64,000 nt of DNA from Citrobacter freundii (GTDB lineage: Bacteria > Pseudomonadota > Gammaproteobacteria > Enterobacterales > Enterobacteriaceae). The stretch covers positions 248,001-312,000 of the forward strand of contig NZ_CP099222.1 of assembly GCF_029717145.1 (NCBI RefSeq), in the 5' to 3' direction. The notes under the pieces were generated by a model. That model saw nothing but the letters and a program-made list of their open reading frames with translations, did not search any database and was not told the DNA's origin. Positions 27,014-35,136 of this stretch are shown here, piece after piece. Position 1 is the stretch's first letter. The number at the start of each line of letters is the position of its first letter. The position numbers and the translations under genes are program-made.

Positions 27014-28051
27014 ATGACCTTACACTGCGCATTCATTGGGTTTGGTAAAAGCACCACCCGTTACCATTTACCGTACGTTCTCAACCGTAAAGACAGCTGG
27101 CACGTGGCGCATATCTTCCGTCGTCACGCCAAGCCGGAAGAGCAGGCACCGCAATATTCACACATCCACTTTACCAGCGACCTCGACGAGGTATTAAACG
27201 ATCCGCAGGTGAAGCTGGTGATCGTCTGCACACATGCAGACAGTCACTTTGAATACGCAAAGCGTGCGCTGGAAGCGGGTAAAAACGTGCTGGTGGAGAA
27301 ACCGTTCACACCAACGCTGGCAGAGGCAAAAGCGCTGTTCGAACTGGCGCAAAGCAAGGGGCTGATCGTTACGCCGTACCAGAATCGTCGCTTTGATTCC
27401 TGCTTCCTCACTGCCAAAAAGGCGATTGAGAGCGGCAAGTTGGGCGAGATTGTTGAAGTGGAGAGCCATTTTGACTACTACCGCCCGGTGGTGGAAACCC
27501 AGCCGGGTCTGCCGCAGGACGGCGCATTCTATGGGCTGGGCGTACACACCATGGACCAAATTATCTCGTTGTTTGGTCGTCCCGACCACGTTGCCTATGA
27601 CATCCGTAGCCTGCGTAACAAAGCGAATCCTGATGATACCTTTGAAGCGCAGCTGTTCTACGGTGACCTGAAGGCTATCGTCAAAACCAGCCACCTGGTG
27701 AAAATCGACTATCCGAAGTTTATCGTTCACGGCACTAAAGGCTCGTTTGTGAAATACGGTATCGACCAGCAGGAGACCAGCCTGAAGGCCAATATCATGC
27801 CGGGGGAACCCGGTTTTGCCGCCGATGATTCAGTGGGTGTGCTGGAATATGTCAACGATGATGGCATCACGGTGAAAGAAGAGATGAAACCGGAAGTGGG
27901 CGACTATGGCCGCGTCTATGATGCGCTGTATCAGTCGCTGACCACCGGTACGCCTAATTACGTCAAGGAATCTGACGTTCTTACTAACCTCGAGATCCTC
28001 GAGCGCGCCTTTGAACAGGCAACGCCTGCCACGATAACCCTCGCCAAATAG
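27014..28051 (+). CDS. yhhX: Gfo/Idh/MocA-family oxidoreductase YhhX
   Basis: A 345-residue NAD(P)-dependent dehydrogenase of unknown substrate. The Rossmann start CAFIGFGKSTTRYH (about residues 4-17) and the EKPFTPT motif (about 95-101, the catalytic Lys region of the family) are clear. The ATG at 27014 has SD AAAGGA and gives the K-12 length; upstream frame runs over a REP. An Fe- or RyhB-linked role is suggested only by its neighbour. Confidence 0.93.
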   Translation: MTLHCAFIGFGKSTTRYHLPYVLNRKDSWHVAHIFRRHAKPEEQAPQYSHIHFTSDLDEVLNDPQVKLVIVCTHADSHFEYAKRALEAGKNVLVEKPFTPTLAEAKALFELAQSKGLIVTPYQNRRFDSCFLTAKKAIESGKLGEIVEVESHFDYYRPVVETQPGLPQDGAFYGLGVHTMDQIISLFGRPDHVAYDIRSLRNKANPDDTFEAQLFYGDLKAIVKTSHLVKIDYPKFIVHGTKGSFVKYGIDQQETSLKANIMPGEPGFAADDSVGVLEYVNDDGITVKEEMKPEVGDYGRVYDALYQSLTTGTPNYVKESDVLTNLEILERAFEQATPATITLAK

Positions 28052-28062
28052 CGCTAAGTGAT

Positions 28063-28097
28063 GCCTCTGGGCTTGTTCATTTTTTTTGAACAGAGGC
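28063..28097 (+). terminator. Hairpin after yhhX
   Basis: GCCTCT (28063-28068) pairs with AGAGGC (28092-28097), and GTTCA with TGAAC inside, around a run of T. It may be a terminator for yhhX with an atypical U-run in the loop. Confidence 0.5.
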
Positions 28098-28174
28098 GTC
28101 AATTTTCACCCTCTATGATCCCTGAGTGATTGAGTCCACACTGGCTCCATCGAAAACATCTGGGGGTGAACACA

Positions 28175-28870
28175 ATGATCTTCTTACGCAAAGCAAACGA
28201 CCGTGGTCATGCAAATCATGGCTGGCTCGATTCCTGGCATACCTTCTCGTTTGCCAACTACTATGACCCGAATTTTATGGGGTTCTCGGCACTGCGCGTG
28301 ATTAACGATGACGTGATCGACGCAGGCCAGGGCTTTGGTACGCATCCCCATAAAGACATGGAAATCCTGACCTACGTACTGGAAGGTGCGGTGGAGCATC
28401 AGGACAGCATGGGTAATAAAGAGCAGGTACCTGCAGGTGAATTCCAGATTATGAGCGCCGGGACGGGGATCCGTCACTCGGAGTACAACCCAAGCGACAC
28501 CGAGAAGCTGCACCTGTATCAGATTTGGATCATCCCGCAGGAAAACGGCATTACGCCACGCTACGAGCAGCGCCGTTTTGATGCCGCGCAGGGCAAACAG
28601 CTGGTGCTGTCGCCGAATGCGCGTGACGGTTCGCTGAAGGTTTACCAGGATATGGAGCTGTACCGCTGGGCGCTGCTCAAAGATGAGCAATCGGTACATC
28701 AGATAGCCGCGGAACGCCGCGTGTGGATCCAGGTCGTGAAAGGCAATGTCACCATCAACGGAACCAAAGCGTCCACCAGTGATGGTCTGGCAATCTGGGA
28801 TGAACAGGCCATTTCGATTCATGCCGACAGCGACAGCGAAGTATTACTGTTTGACCTGCCGCCTGTATAA
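28175..28870 (+). CDS. yhhW: Quercetin 2,3-dioxygenase (pirin family) YhhW
   Basis: A 231-residue bicupin. Metal ligands of the pirin family lie in FGTHPHKDMEILTYVLEG (about residues 54-71) and GTGIRHSEYN (about 98-107). E. coli YhhW has quercetinase activity in vitro; its physiological role is unknown. The ATG at 28175 follows TGGGGGTGAACACA and matches the K-12 start. Confidence 0.93.
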   Translation: MIFLRKANDRGHANHGWLDSWHTFSFANYYDPNFMGFSALRVINDDVIDAGQGFGTHPHKDMEILTYVLEGAVEHQDSMGNKEQVPAGEFQIMSAGTGIRHSEYNPSDTEKLHLYQIWIIPQENGITPRYEQRRFDAAQGKQLVLSPNARDGSLKVYQDMELYRWALLKDEQSVHQIAAERRVWIQVVKGNVTINGTKASTSDGLAIWDEQAISIHADSDSEVLLFDLPPV

Positions 28871-28884
28871 CGTGCTGTAACCCT

Positions 28885-28926
28885 TGTAGGCCGGATAAGA
28901 CGCGACAGCGTCGCCATCCGGCTTTT
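28885..28926. repeat. REP unit between yhhW and gntR
   Basis: taggccggataagacgcgac ... gccatccggc with terminal TTTT. Confidence 0.8.
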
Positions 28927-28998
28927 CATCGTTTGTCATTAAATCCGCACGTCCGTGGTAAACTTGGGGAATCTATCCCTTTTTAACGCTTCAGGACG

Positions 28999-29994
28999 AT
29001 GAAAAAGAAAAGACCCGTACTTCAGGATGTAGCCGACCGCGTGGGCGTGACCAAAATGACGGTCAGTCGCTTTTTGCGCAACCCGGAGCAGGTCTCCGTG
29101 GCGCTGCGGGGCAAAATTGCCGCTGCACTTGATGAGCTGGGTTATATTCCCAATCGTGCTCCTGATATCCTTTCAAATGCTACCAGTCGTGCTATCGGCG
29201 TGCTGTTACCCTCTCTCACCAACCAGGTTTTTGCTGAAGTGTTACGCGGCATTGAGGCCGTGACTGACCGCCACGGTTATCAGACCATGCTGGCGCACTA
29301 CGGCTATAAGCCCGAGATGGAGCAGGAACGTCTGGAATCAATGCTATCGTGGAATATCGATGGCCTGATCCTCACCGAACGCAGCCACACCCCGCGTACA
29401 TTGAAAATGATCGAAGTGGCGGGGATCCCGGTGGTTGAACTGATGGACAGCCAGTCTCCGTGTCTTGATATCGCCGTCGGTTTTGACAACTTCGAAGCCG
29501 CCCGCCAGATGACCGCCGCCATTATCGCGCGTGGGCATCGCCACATTGCCTATCTGGGAGCGCGTCTGGATGAACGAACTATCATCAAACAGAGGGGCTA
29601 CGAGCAGGCCATGCGCGACGCCGGTCTGGTGCCGTATAGCGTGATGGTGGAACAATCTTCTTCCTATTCGTCTGGTATTGAGCTTATCCGTCAGGCGCGG
29701 CGTGAATACCCGCAGCTGGACGGTGTGTTCTGTACTAACGATGACCTGGCGGTCGGGGCGGCATTTGAATGCCAGCGCTTAGGGCTGAAAATTCCGGATG
29801 ATATGGCGATTGCTGGTTTCCACGGTCATGACATCGGGCAGGTGATGGAACCGCGTCTGGCGAGCGTGCTCACGCCGCGTGAACGGATGGGCAGCATTGG
29901 CGCTGAGCGTCTGCTGGCGCGTATCCGCGGTGAAGCAGTCACACCTAAAATGTTAGATTTAGGTTTCACCTTGTCACCGGGCGGATCTATTTAA
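28999..29994 (+). CDS. gntR: Gluconate utilisation repressor GntR (LacI family)
   Basis: A 331-residue LacI-type repressor of gntKU, gntT and the Entner-Doudoroff genes. The N-terminal helix-turn-helix reads VLQDVADRVGVTKMTVSRFLRNP (about residues 7-29), and the hinge and sugar-binding domain follow (GVLLPSLTNQVFAEVLRGIE). Gluconate releases it. Operators that fit it are readable before gntK and gntT in this window. Confidence 0.95.
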   Translation: MKKKRPVLQDVADRVGVTKMTVSRFLRNPEQVSVALRGKIAAALDELGYIPNRAPDILSNATSRAIGVLLPSLTNQVFAEVLRGIEAVTDRHGYQTMLAHYGYKPEMEQERLESMLSWNIDGLILTERSHTPRTLKMIEVAGIPVVELMDSQSPCLDIAVGFDNFEAARQMTAAIIARGHRHIAYLGARLDERTIIKQRGYEQAMRDAGLVPYSVMVEQSSSYSSGIELIRQARREYPQLDGVFCTNDDLAVGAAFECQRLGLKIPDDMAIAGFHGHDIGQVMEPRLASVLTPRERMGSIGAERLLARIRGEAVTPKMLDLGFTLSPGGSI

Positions 29995-30003
29995 GCCGAC
30001 AAG

Positions 30004-30019
30004 TTTGACGTAGCTCACA
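30004..30019 (+). promoter_or_regulatory. CRP site upstream of gntK
   Basis: TTTGA-CGTAGC-TCACA differs from TGTGA-N6-TCACA at one base. CRP activation of gntKU is established in E. coli. Confidence 0.65.
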
Positions 30020-30073
30020 CTTATACACTTCGAGCACGAATGGATATTGCTTCTCCATTTGTCCGGCTGGACA

Positions 30074-30102
30074 ATGTTACCGATAACAGTTACCCGTAAC
30101 AA
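30074..30102 (+). promoter_or_regulatory. Overlapping GntR operators before gntK
   Basis: ATGTTACCGATAACAG (30074-30089) and CAGTTACCCGTAACAA (30087-30102) both resemble the GntR palindrome ATGTTACCCGTAACAT. Their centres are 13 bp apart. Confidence 0.75.
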
Positions 30103-30134
30103 TTCCTGATTCTTGTACCAGTGGGGGCAACGCT

Positions 30135-30665
30135 TTGAGCACGACTAATCATGATCACCACGTTTACGTTCTGATGGGCGTATCGGGCAGCGGTAAATCT
30201 GCTGTCGCCAGCGAAGTGGCGCATCAACTGCAGGCCGCGTTTCTTGATGGCGATTTTCTCCATCCGCGCAGCAACATCACGAAAATGGCCGCCGGTGAGC
30301 CGTTGAACGACGACGACCGTAAGCCGTGGTTACAGGCGCTCAATGACGCCGCCTTTGCGATGCAGCGTACCAACAAGGTCTCGCTGATCGTGTGTTCTGC
30401 GCTGAAAAAACACTATCGCGACCTGCTTCGCGAAGGCAATCCGAATCTCTCTTTCATCTACCTGAAAGGGGACTTCGACGTGATTGAAAGCCGCCTGAAA
30501 GCGCGCAAAGGTCACTTCTTCAAAACGCAGATGCTGGTTACCCAGTTCGATGCGCTGGAAGAGCCGGGTGCGGACGAAAGCGATGTACTGGTGGTGGATA
30601 TCGATCAACCACTGGACGGTGTGGTAGCGAGCACCATTGAGGTTATAAACCAAGGCAGTAAGTAG
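30135..30665 (+). CDS. gntK: Gluconokinase GntK
   Basis: A 176-residue thermoresistant gluconokinase that phosphorylates gluconate to 6-phosphogluconate. Walker A GVSGSGKS is at residues 15-22. It uses a TTG start at 30135 behind GGGGGCAACGC, as annotated in E. coli (MSTTNHDHH). The TAG stop shares a base with the gntU start. Confidence 0.94.
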   Translation: MSTTNHDHHVYVLMGVSGSGKSAVASEVAHQLQAAFLDGDFLHPRSNITKMAAGEPLNDDDRKPWLQALNDAAFAMQRTNKVSLIVCSALKKHYRDLLREGNPNLSFIYLKGDFDVIESRLKARKGHFFKTQMLVTQFDALEEPGADESDVLVVDIDQPLDGVVASTIEVINQGSK

Positions 30666-32005
30666 TGACTACATTAACGCTTGTTTTAACAGCAGTAGGG
30701 TCTGTTTTATTACTGCTGTTTTTAGTAATGAAGGCGCGTATGCACGCCTTCGTTGCTTTGATGGTGGTGTCTATTGGTGCAGGTCTCTTTTCCGGTATGC
30801 CGCTCGATAAAATCGCGGCCACCATGGAAAAAGGGATGGGGGGCACGCTGGGCTTCCTGGCGATTGTGGTCGCTCTCGGTGCCATGTTCGGTAAGATTTT
30901 GCATGAAACGGGCGCGGTCGATCAGATTGCCGTCAAAATGCTGAAATCCTTTGGTCACAGTCGCGCGCACTATGCGATTGGTCTGGCCGGTCTGATTTGC
31001 GCATTACCGTTGTTCTTTGAAGTGGCGATTGTGCTGCTGATAAGCGTGGCGTTCTCGATGGCGCGCCACACCGGTACCAACCTGGTTAAGCTGGTCATTC
31101 CGCTGTTTGCGGGCGTGGCGGCAGCGGCGGCGTTTCTGCTGCCGGGGCCCGCGCCGATGCTGCTGGCTTCTCAGATGCACGCCGACTTTGGCTGGATGAT
31201 CCTGATTGGCCTGTGTGCGGCGATCCCGGGCATGATTATCGCCGGGCCGCTGTGGGGCAACTTTATCAGCCGTTACGTTGAGCTGCACGTGCCGGAAGAC
31301 ATTACCGAGCCGCATCTGGGCGAGGGGAAAATGCCATCCTTCGGCTTCAGCCTGTCGCTGATCCTGCTGCCGCTGGTACTGGTGGGTCTGAAAACCATCG
31401 CCGCACGCTTTGTGCCGGTCGGTTCTTCAACCTACGAATGGTTCGAGTTTATCGGTCACCCGTTCACCGCGATTCTTGTGGCGTGCCTGGTGGCGATTTA
31501 CGGCCTGGCCATTCGCCAGGGGATGCCAAAAGACAAAGTGATGGAGATCTGCGGTCATGCGCTGCAACCGGCGGGGATTATTCTGCTGGTGATCGGTGCT
31601 GGTGGCGTATTCAAGCAGGTGCTGGTGGATTCTGGTGTCGGTCCGGCACTGGGTGAAGCATTAACCGGAATGGGCCTGCCGATTGCCATCACCTGCTTTG
31701 TGCTGGCAGCGGCGGTGCGTATCATTCAGGGTTCTGCAACCGTGGCCTGCTTAACTGCGGTCGGTCTGGTGATGCCGGTGATTGAACAGCTGAACTTCTC
31801 CGGCGCGCAGATGGCGGCCCTGTCTATCTGTATCGCGGGTGGCTCTATCGTGGTCAGTCACGTGAATGACGCCGGTTTCTGGCTGTTCGGTAAGTTCACT
31901 GGTGCGACCGAAGCGCAAACGCTGAAGACCTGGACGATGATGGAAACCATCCTCGGCACGGTCGGTGCAATTGTCGGTATGATTGCTTTCCAGCTATTGA
32001 GCTGA
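30665..32005 (+). CDS. gntU: Low-affinity gluconate transporter GntU
   Basis: A 446-residue gluconate:H+ symporter of the GntP family with about twelve membrane segments. Family sequence HVNDAGFWLF lies near residues 399-408 and GSATVA near 358. The start is GTG at 30665, overlapping the gntK stop by 1 bp. Repressed by GntR and activated by CRP together with gntK. Confidence 0.94.
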   Translation: MTTLTLVLTAVGSVLLLLFLVMKARMHAFVALMVVSIGAGLFSGMPLDKIAATMEKGMGGTLGFLAIVVALGAMFGKILHETGAVDQIAVKMLKSFGHSRAHYAIGLAGLICALPLFFEVAIVLLISVAFSMARHTGTNLVKLVIPLFAGVAAAAAFLLPGPAPMLLASQMHADFGWMILIGLCAAIPGMIIAGPLWGNFISRYVELHVPEDITEPHLGEGKMPSFGFSLSLILLPLVLVGLKTIAARFVPVGSSTYEWFEFIGHPFTAILVACLVAIYGLAIRQGMPKDKVMEICGHALQPAGIILLVIGAGGVFKQVLVDSGVGPALGEALTGMGLPIAITCFVLAAAVRIIQGSATVACLTAVGLVMPVIEQLNFSGAQMAALSICIAGGSIVVSHVNDAGFWLFGKFTGATEAQTLKTWTMMETILGTVGAIVGMIAFQLLS

Positions 32006-32010
32006 GGGCA

Positions 32011-32096
32011 TTGCCCGGTGGCGCTTGCGCTTACCGGGCCTACAAACGAGCACATTTCCACACCGTAGACCGGGTAAGCGCTACCCGGCTTTTTTA
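32011..32096. repeat. BIME after gntU, left copy of a 65-bp direct repeat
   Basis: Two REP units. Bases 32011-32075 recur at 32833-32897 with four mismatches (61 of 65 identical). Confidence 0.85.
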
Positions 32097-32399
32097 TAGC
32101 ACGACCAACCCTTCTTCTGTTTTCAGCCAGCGCGGTGCTTTTAGCGTATCGGCGAAATATTCCACCAGATCCTGCAGTAAGTCACCTGCCACGCGTTCCA
32201 TCTCGTCAGACAGCGTTTTACTCATCAGCAGGTGCGTTAGTAACTGACAGTAGCGCCCCATCTGGTCGGGTTCAGGCTCAAAGAGCGGAGAACGGGTGGG
32301 GAATGTTTCCACCGTCAGGCTGGCTTGCAGGTGATGCGGCATCGGTTCTGTCAGGGTCGGTTGCAATAACGCGAGGCAGGCCGTCCCCTCTGCCCGCAT
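32094..32399 (-). pseudogene. C-terminal remnant of an unrecognised gene
   Basis: An open frame of at most 101 codons on the minus strand. The translated part from about PMPHHLQASLTVETFP to the stop (YCQLLTHLLMSKTLSDEMERVAGDLLQDLVEYFADTLKAP) looks like genuine protein, mostly helical. Its N-terminus is cut where a perfect 20-bp inverted repeat (32379-32422) begins, and a stop (TGA) lies in frame just beyond, at 32424-32426. I take it as the 3' end of a truncated gene, but a short intact gene starting inside the hairpin cannot be excluded. Family not recognised. Confidence 0.45.
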
Positions 32400-32422
32400 C
32401 CCTGCGGGCAGAGGGGACGGCC
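32379..32422. repeat. Perfect 20-bp inverted repeat with 4-nt loop
   Basis: Bases 32379-32398 (ggccgtcccctctgcccgca) are the exact reverse complement of 32403-32422, with tccc between. GC-rich, no U-run. It marks the break of the minus-strand remnant. Confidence 0.9.
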
Positions 32423-32832
32423 GTCAACACCTCATCGATTTTCAGCCGGACTAGGGTGTCGCTTCAGCGCTCTGGCTTTCAGCTATATCCGTTTTGCTGT
32501 TCAGAGGTATTCAAGTAAAAGCTCAGGTGGTCAGGTGTGGGCTGGTCCGGCTGAAAATTGCCGACGCGTTTCCGTAAGGCCGGGAGAACCCGCAGGGATG
32601 CGGGTTCAGGGCGCGTTTTGCATGGACGCTGCCTCGCGCCCGGCCCGGTAGCCTGGAGGAATGAGTGGAGGGAACCGCGAAGCGGCGATTTTCCTGCCGG
32701 AGAGCCGGGATTGTTAAGGGGGCTGCGTAGCCCCCTTAACACGTTCACCGGTGACGAGATCTCAGAGAAGCAATGAACATAACGTGAACGGAACCGTTCT
32801 CTGAAATACCATGCTCTCCAGCTTCAAAACGG
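32423..32832. other. Structured GC-rich insert without a convincing gene
   Basis: The stretch is rich in dyads: AACCCGCA/TGCGGGTT near 32586-32605, a perfect 12-bp hairpin at 32713-32740, and GAACGG/CCGTTC near 32784-32798. Frames here give Arg-, Pro- and Ser-rich translations with no recognisable domain. From memory, similar sequence recurs in other enteric genomes, which would make it a dispersed element or a structured RNA; not verified. Confidence 0.45.
32713..32740. other. Perfect 12-bp hairpin in the insert
   Basis: GTTAAGGGGGCT (32713-32724) pairs with AGCCCCCTTAAC (32729-32740) around GCGT. No U-run follows. Confidence 0.85.
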
Positions 32833-32922
32833 TTGCCCGGTGGCGCTTGCGCTTACCGGGCCTACAAACGAGCACACATCCACATCGTAGGCCGGGTCAG
32901 GCGAAGCCGCCACCCGGCGTAA
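32833..32922. repeat. BIME before yhgN, right copy of the 65-bp direct repeat
   Basis: Repeats 32011-32075 at 61 of 65 positions, then continues into a second REP (taggccgggtcagg ... cacccggc). Confidence 0.85.
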
Positions 32923-32932
32923 TATGAGTGCG

Positions 32933-33526
32933 TCACCCCTTCATCCACATCCGTACGCCATCGAGGAACATCTGGGTTGCCATCATCACCAGAATTAGCC
33001 CCATCAGGCGCTCAAGCGCGTTAACCCCTTTCTCACCCAGCAGGCGCAGGAACAGCGACGACTGCAATAAAATCACAAACGTTCCGCCCCAGGCGATCAG
33101 CAGGGCAATCACCAGATGTCCCATCTGATTCGGGTACTGATGCGACAACAGCATCAACGACGCCAGGATGGTGGGGCCCGCCACCAGCGGAATGGCCAGC
33201 GGAACGATAAACGGCTCTTCGCCTGCGGGCAGTCCGGTGCTGTTACCGGTGGCGCTGGGGAAAATCATCTTGATGGCGATCAGGAACAAAATGATGCCCC
33301 CGGAGATCGACACGGTTTCCGCGCGCAGGTTAAGAAATGCCAGAATTTTCTCGCCCGCAAACAGGAATATCAGCATCACCAGCAGCGCAATAAACAGCTC
33401 GCGAATCATAATTGCGCGACGGCGTTTCGGTTCAGTATGTTTCAATACGGACATGAAAATGGGCAGATTTCCGAGCGGATCCATAATCAGGATCAATAAA
33501 ACTGCCGCTGAAATGATTTCATTCAT
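32933..33526 (-). CDS. yhgN: MarC-family inner membrane protein YhgN
   Basis: A 197-residue protein with six membrane segments and the family motifs DPLGNLPIF (residues 16-24) and PLAIPLVAGP (about 109-118). Transport substrate unknown. Length equals K-12 YhgN. It is convergent with gntU across the BIME-flanked insert and divergent from asd. Confidence 0.93.
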   Translation of the reverse strand: MNEIISAAVLLILIMDPLGNLPIFMSVLKHTEPKRRRAIMIRELFIALLVMLIFLFAGEKILAFLNLRAETVSISGGIILFLIAIKMIFPSATGNSTGLPAGEEPFIVPLAIPLVAGPTILASLMLLSHQYPNQMGHLVIALLIAWGGTFVILLQSSLFLRLLGEKGVNALERLMGLILVMMATQMFLDGVRMWMKG

Positions 33527-33624
33527 AACTCAAATTCCCTGATAATTACCGCGGACTTTCTGCTTGCGAGCGCAGCGGGATAAGTCGCATTACTGATGGC
33601 TTCGCTATCATTGATTAATTTCAC

Positions 33625-33652
33625 TTGCGACTTTGGCTGCTTTTTGTATGGT
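33625..33652 (+). promoter_or_regulatory. Promoter of asd
   Basis: TTGCGA (33625-33630) and TATGGT (33647-33652), 16 bp apart, form a sigma-70 type promoter about 65 bp before the asd ATG. Confidence 0.6.
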
Positions 33653-33716
33653 GAAGGATACGTCACAGGATAATGGCGTACATACACAGCACACATCTCT
33701 GCAGGAAAAAAACGCT

Positions 33717-34823
33717 ATGAAAAATGTTGGTTTTATCGGCTGGCGCGGTATGGTCGGCTCTGTACTCATGCAACGCATGGTAGAAGAACGCGACTTCGAC
33801 GCCATTCGCCCTGTTTTCTTTTCTACTTCCCAGCTTGGGCAGGCGGCACCGACGTTTGGTGCGACCTCCACCGGCATGCTTCAGGATGCATTTGATCTCG
33901 ATGCGCTGAAGGCGCTCGACATTATTGTGACCTGTCAGGGCGGCGATTATACCAACGAAATCTATCCAAAGCTTCGTGAAAGCGGTTGGCAGGGTTACTG
34001 GATTGACGCGGCCTCTTCACTGCGCATGAAAGACGATGCCATCATTATTCTCGATCCGGTTAACCAGAATGTGATCACCGATGGTCTGAACAACGGCATC
34101 AAGACGTTTGTCGGCGGTAACTGCACCGTTAGCCTGATGCTGATGTCACTCGGCGGTCTGTTCGCCAACGATCTGGTGGACTGGGTGTCCGTGGCGACCT
34201 ACCAGGCGGCTTCCGGCGGCGGCGCGCGTCATATGCGTGAACTGCTGTCGCAGATGGGCCATCTGTATAGCCATGTGGCCGATGAACTGGCGACCCCTTC
34301 TTCTGCTATCCTCGATATCGAACGTAAAGTGACAACCCTGTCCCGTAGCGGCTCCCTGCCGGTTGATAACTTTGGCGTCCCGCTGGCCGGGAGCCTGATT
34401 CCGTGGATCGACAAACAGCTCGATAACGGCCAGAGCCGCGAAGAGTGGAAAGGGCAGGCGGAAACCAACAAAATTCTTAACACGTCTTCCGTGATCCCGG
34501 TGGATGGTCTGTGCGTGCGCGTCGGCGCACTGCGCTGCCACAGCCAGGCGTTCACGATTAAACTGAAAAAAGATGTGTCGATTCCGACCGTGGAAGAACT
34601 GCTGGCCGCGCACAATCCGTGGGCGAAAGTGGTGCCAAACGATCGGGATATCACCATGCGTGAGTTAACCCCAGCGGCCGTTACCGGTACGTTGACCACG
34701 CCAGTCGGTCGTCTGCGTAAGCTGAATATGGGACCGGAGTTCCTGTCAGCCTTTACCGTGGGCGATCAGCTGCTCTGGGGTGCTGCGGAACCATTGCGCC
34801 GGATGCTGCGTCAGCTGGCGTAA
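33717..34823 (+). CDS. asd: Aspartate-semialdehyde dehydrogenase Asd
   Basis: A 368-residue enzyme that reduces aspartyl phosphate with NADPH to aspartate semialdehyde, the branch point to lysine, diaminopimelate, threonine and methionine. NADP-binding GWRGMVGS (residues 8-15) and catalytic Cys136 in GGNCTVS are present. One residue longer than in E. coli, because of a local change near TFGATSTGM. The ATG at 33717 gives the family N-terminus [11 protein letters not shown]. Confidence 0.96.
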   Translation: MKNVGFIGWRGMVGSVLMQRMVEERDFDAIRPVFFSTSQLGQAAPTFGATSTGMLQDAFDLDALKALDIIVTCQGGDYTNEIYPKLRESGWQGYWIDAASSLRMKDDAIIILDPVNQNVITDGLNNGIKTFVGGNCTVSLMLMSLGGLFANDLVDWVSVATYQAASGGGARHMRELLSQMGHLYSHVADELATPSSAILDIERKVTTLSRSGSLPVDNFGVPLAGSLIPWIDKQLDNGQSREEWKGQAETNKILNTSSVIPVDGLCVRVGALRCHSQAFTIKLKKDVSIPTVEELLAAHNPWAKVVPNDRDITMRELTPAAVTGTLTTPVGRLRKLNMGPEFLSAFTVGDQLLWGAAEPLRRMLRQLA

Positions 34824-34830
34824 TGCGGGA

Positions 34831-34860
34831 CTGCCGGATAAGCATATCGCCGTCCGGCAG
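34831..34860. terminator. REP-like hairpin after asd
   Basis: CTGCCGGA (34831-34838) pairs with TCCGGCAG (34853-34860) just after the asd stop. A run of eight T lies farther downstream (34901-34908). Confidence 0.55.
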
Positions 34861-34984
34861 ACACAGACCGTGTTTAAACATTGGGTGCTGAGTCGCCCTT
34901 TTTTTTGCGTAATACAGGAGTAAGCGCAGATGTTTCATTTTTTACCGGGAGTAAGATAAAGCATTGGCTATTCTTTAAGAGTGA

Positions 34985-35064
34985 CTTAATACCGGAGGTA
35001 TTAAGTTGTTGCCTGAAGGTGGGACGACGCAGAGAGGATGCACAATTGTGCTGCGTCGTTCAGG
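34985..35064 (+). promoter_or_regulatory. Two-hairpin leader upstream of glgB
   Basis: Hairpin 1 is a perfect 9-bp stem CTTAATACC/GGTATTAAG (34985-34993, 34997-35005) with loop GGA. Hairpin 2 is nested: CCTGAA/TTCAGG (35012-35017, 35059-35064), ACGACGCAG/CTGCGTCGT (35024-35032, 35051-35059, sharing base 35059 with the outer arm) and the palindrome GCACAATTGTGC (35040-35051). A GGA loop is the hallmark of CsrA sites, and CsrA is known to repress glg mRNA in E. coli (shown for glgC). CsrA use here is inferred. Confidence 0.5.
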
Positions 35065-35136
35065 TCAAAAAAAGTGTCACTACCTGATGTCGAAAATCAG
35101 TTGGAAGGGGTGACACCATAAAACAGGATGACAACC

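Noticed and set aside
32479-32748. 89-codon minus-strand frame in the gntU-yhgN insert
   Set aside because: Arg/Pro/Ser-rich translation that runs through a perfect hairpin; frames of this kind look like artefacts of a repeated structured element. Not counted as a gene.
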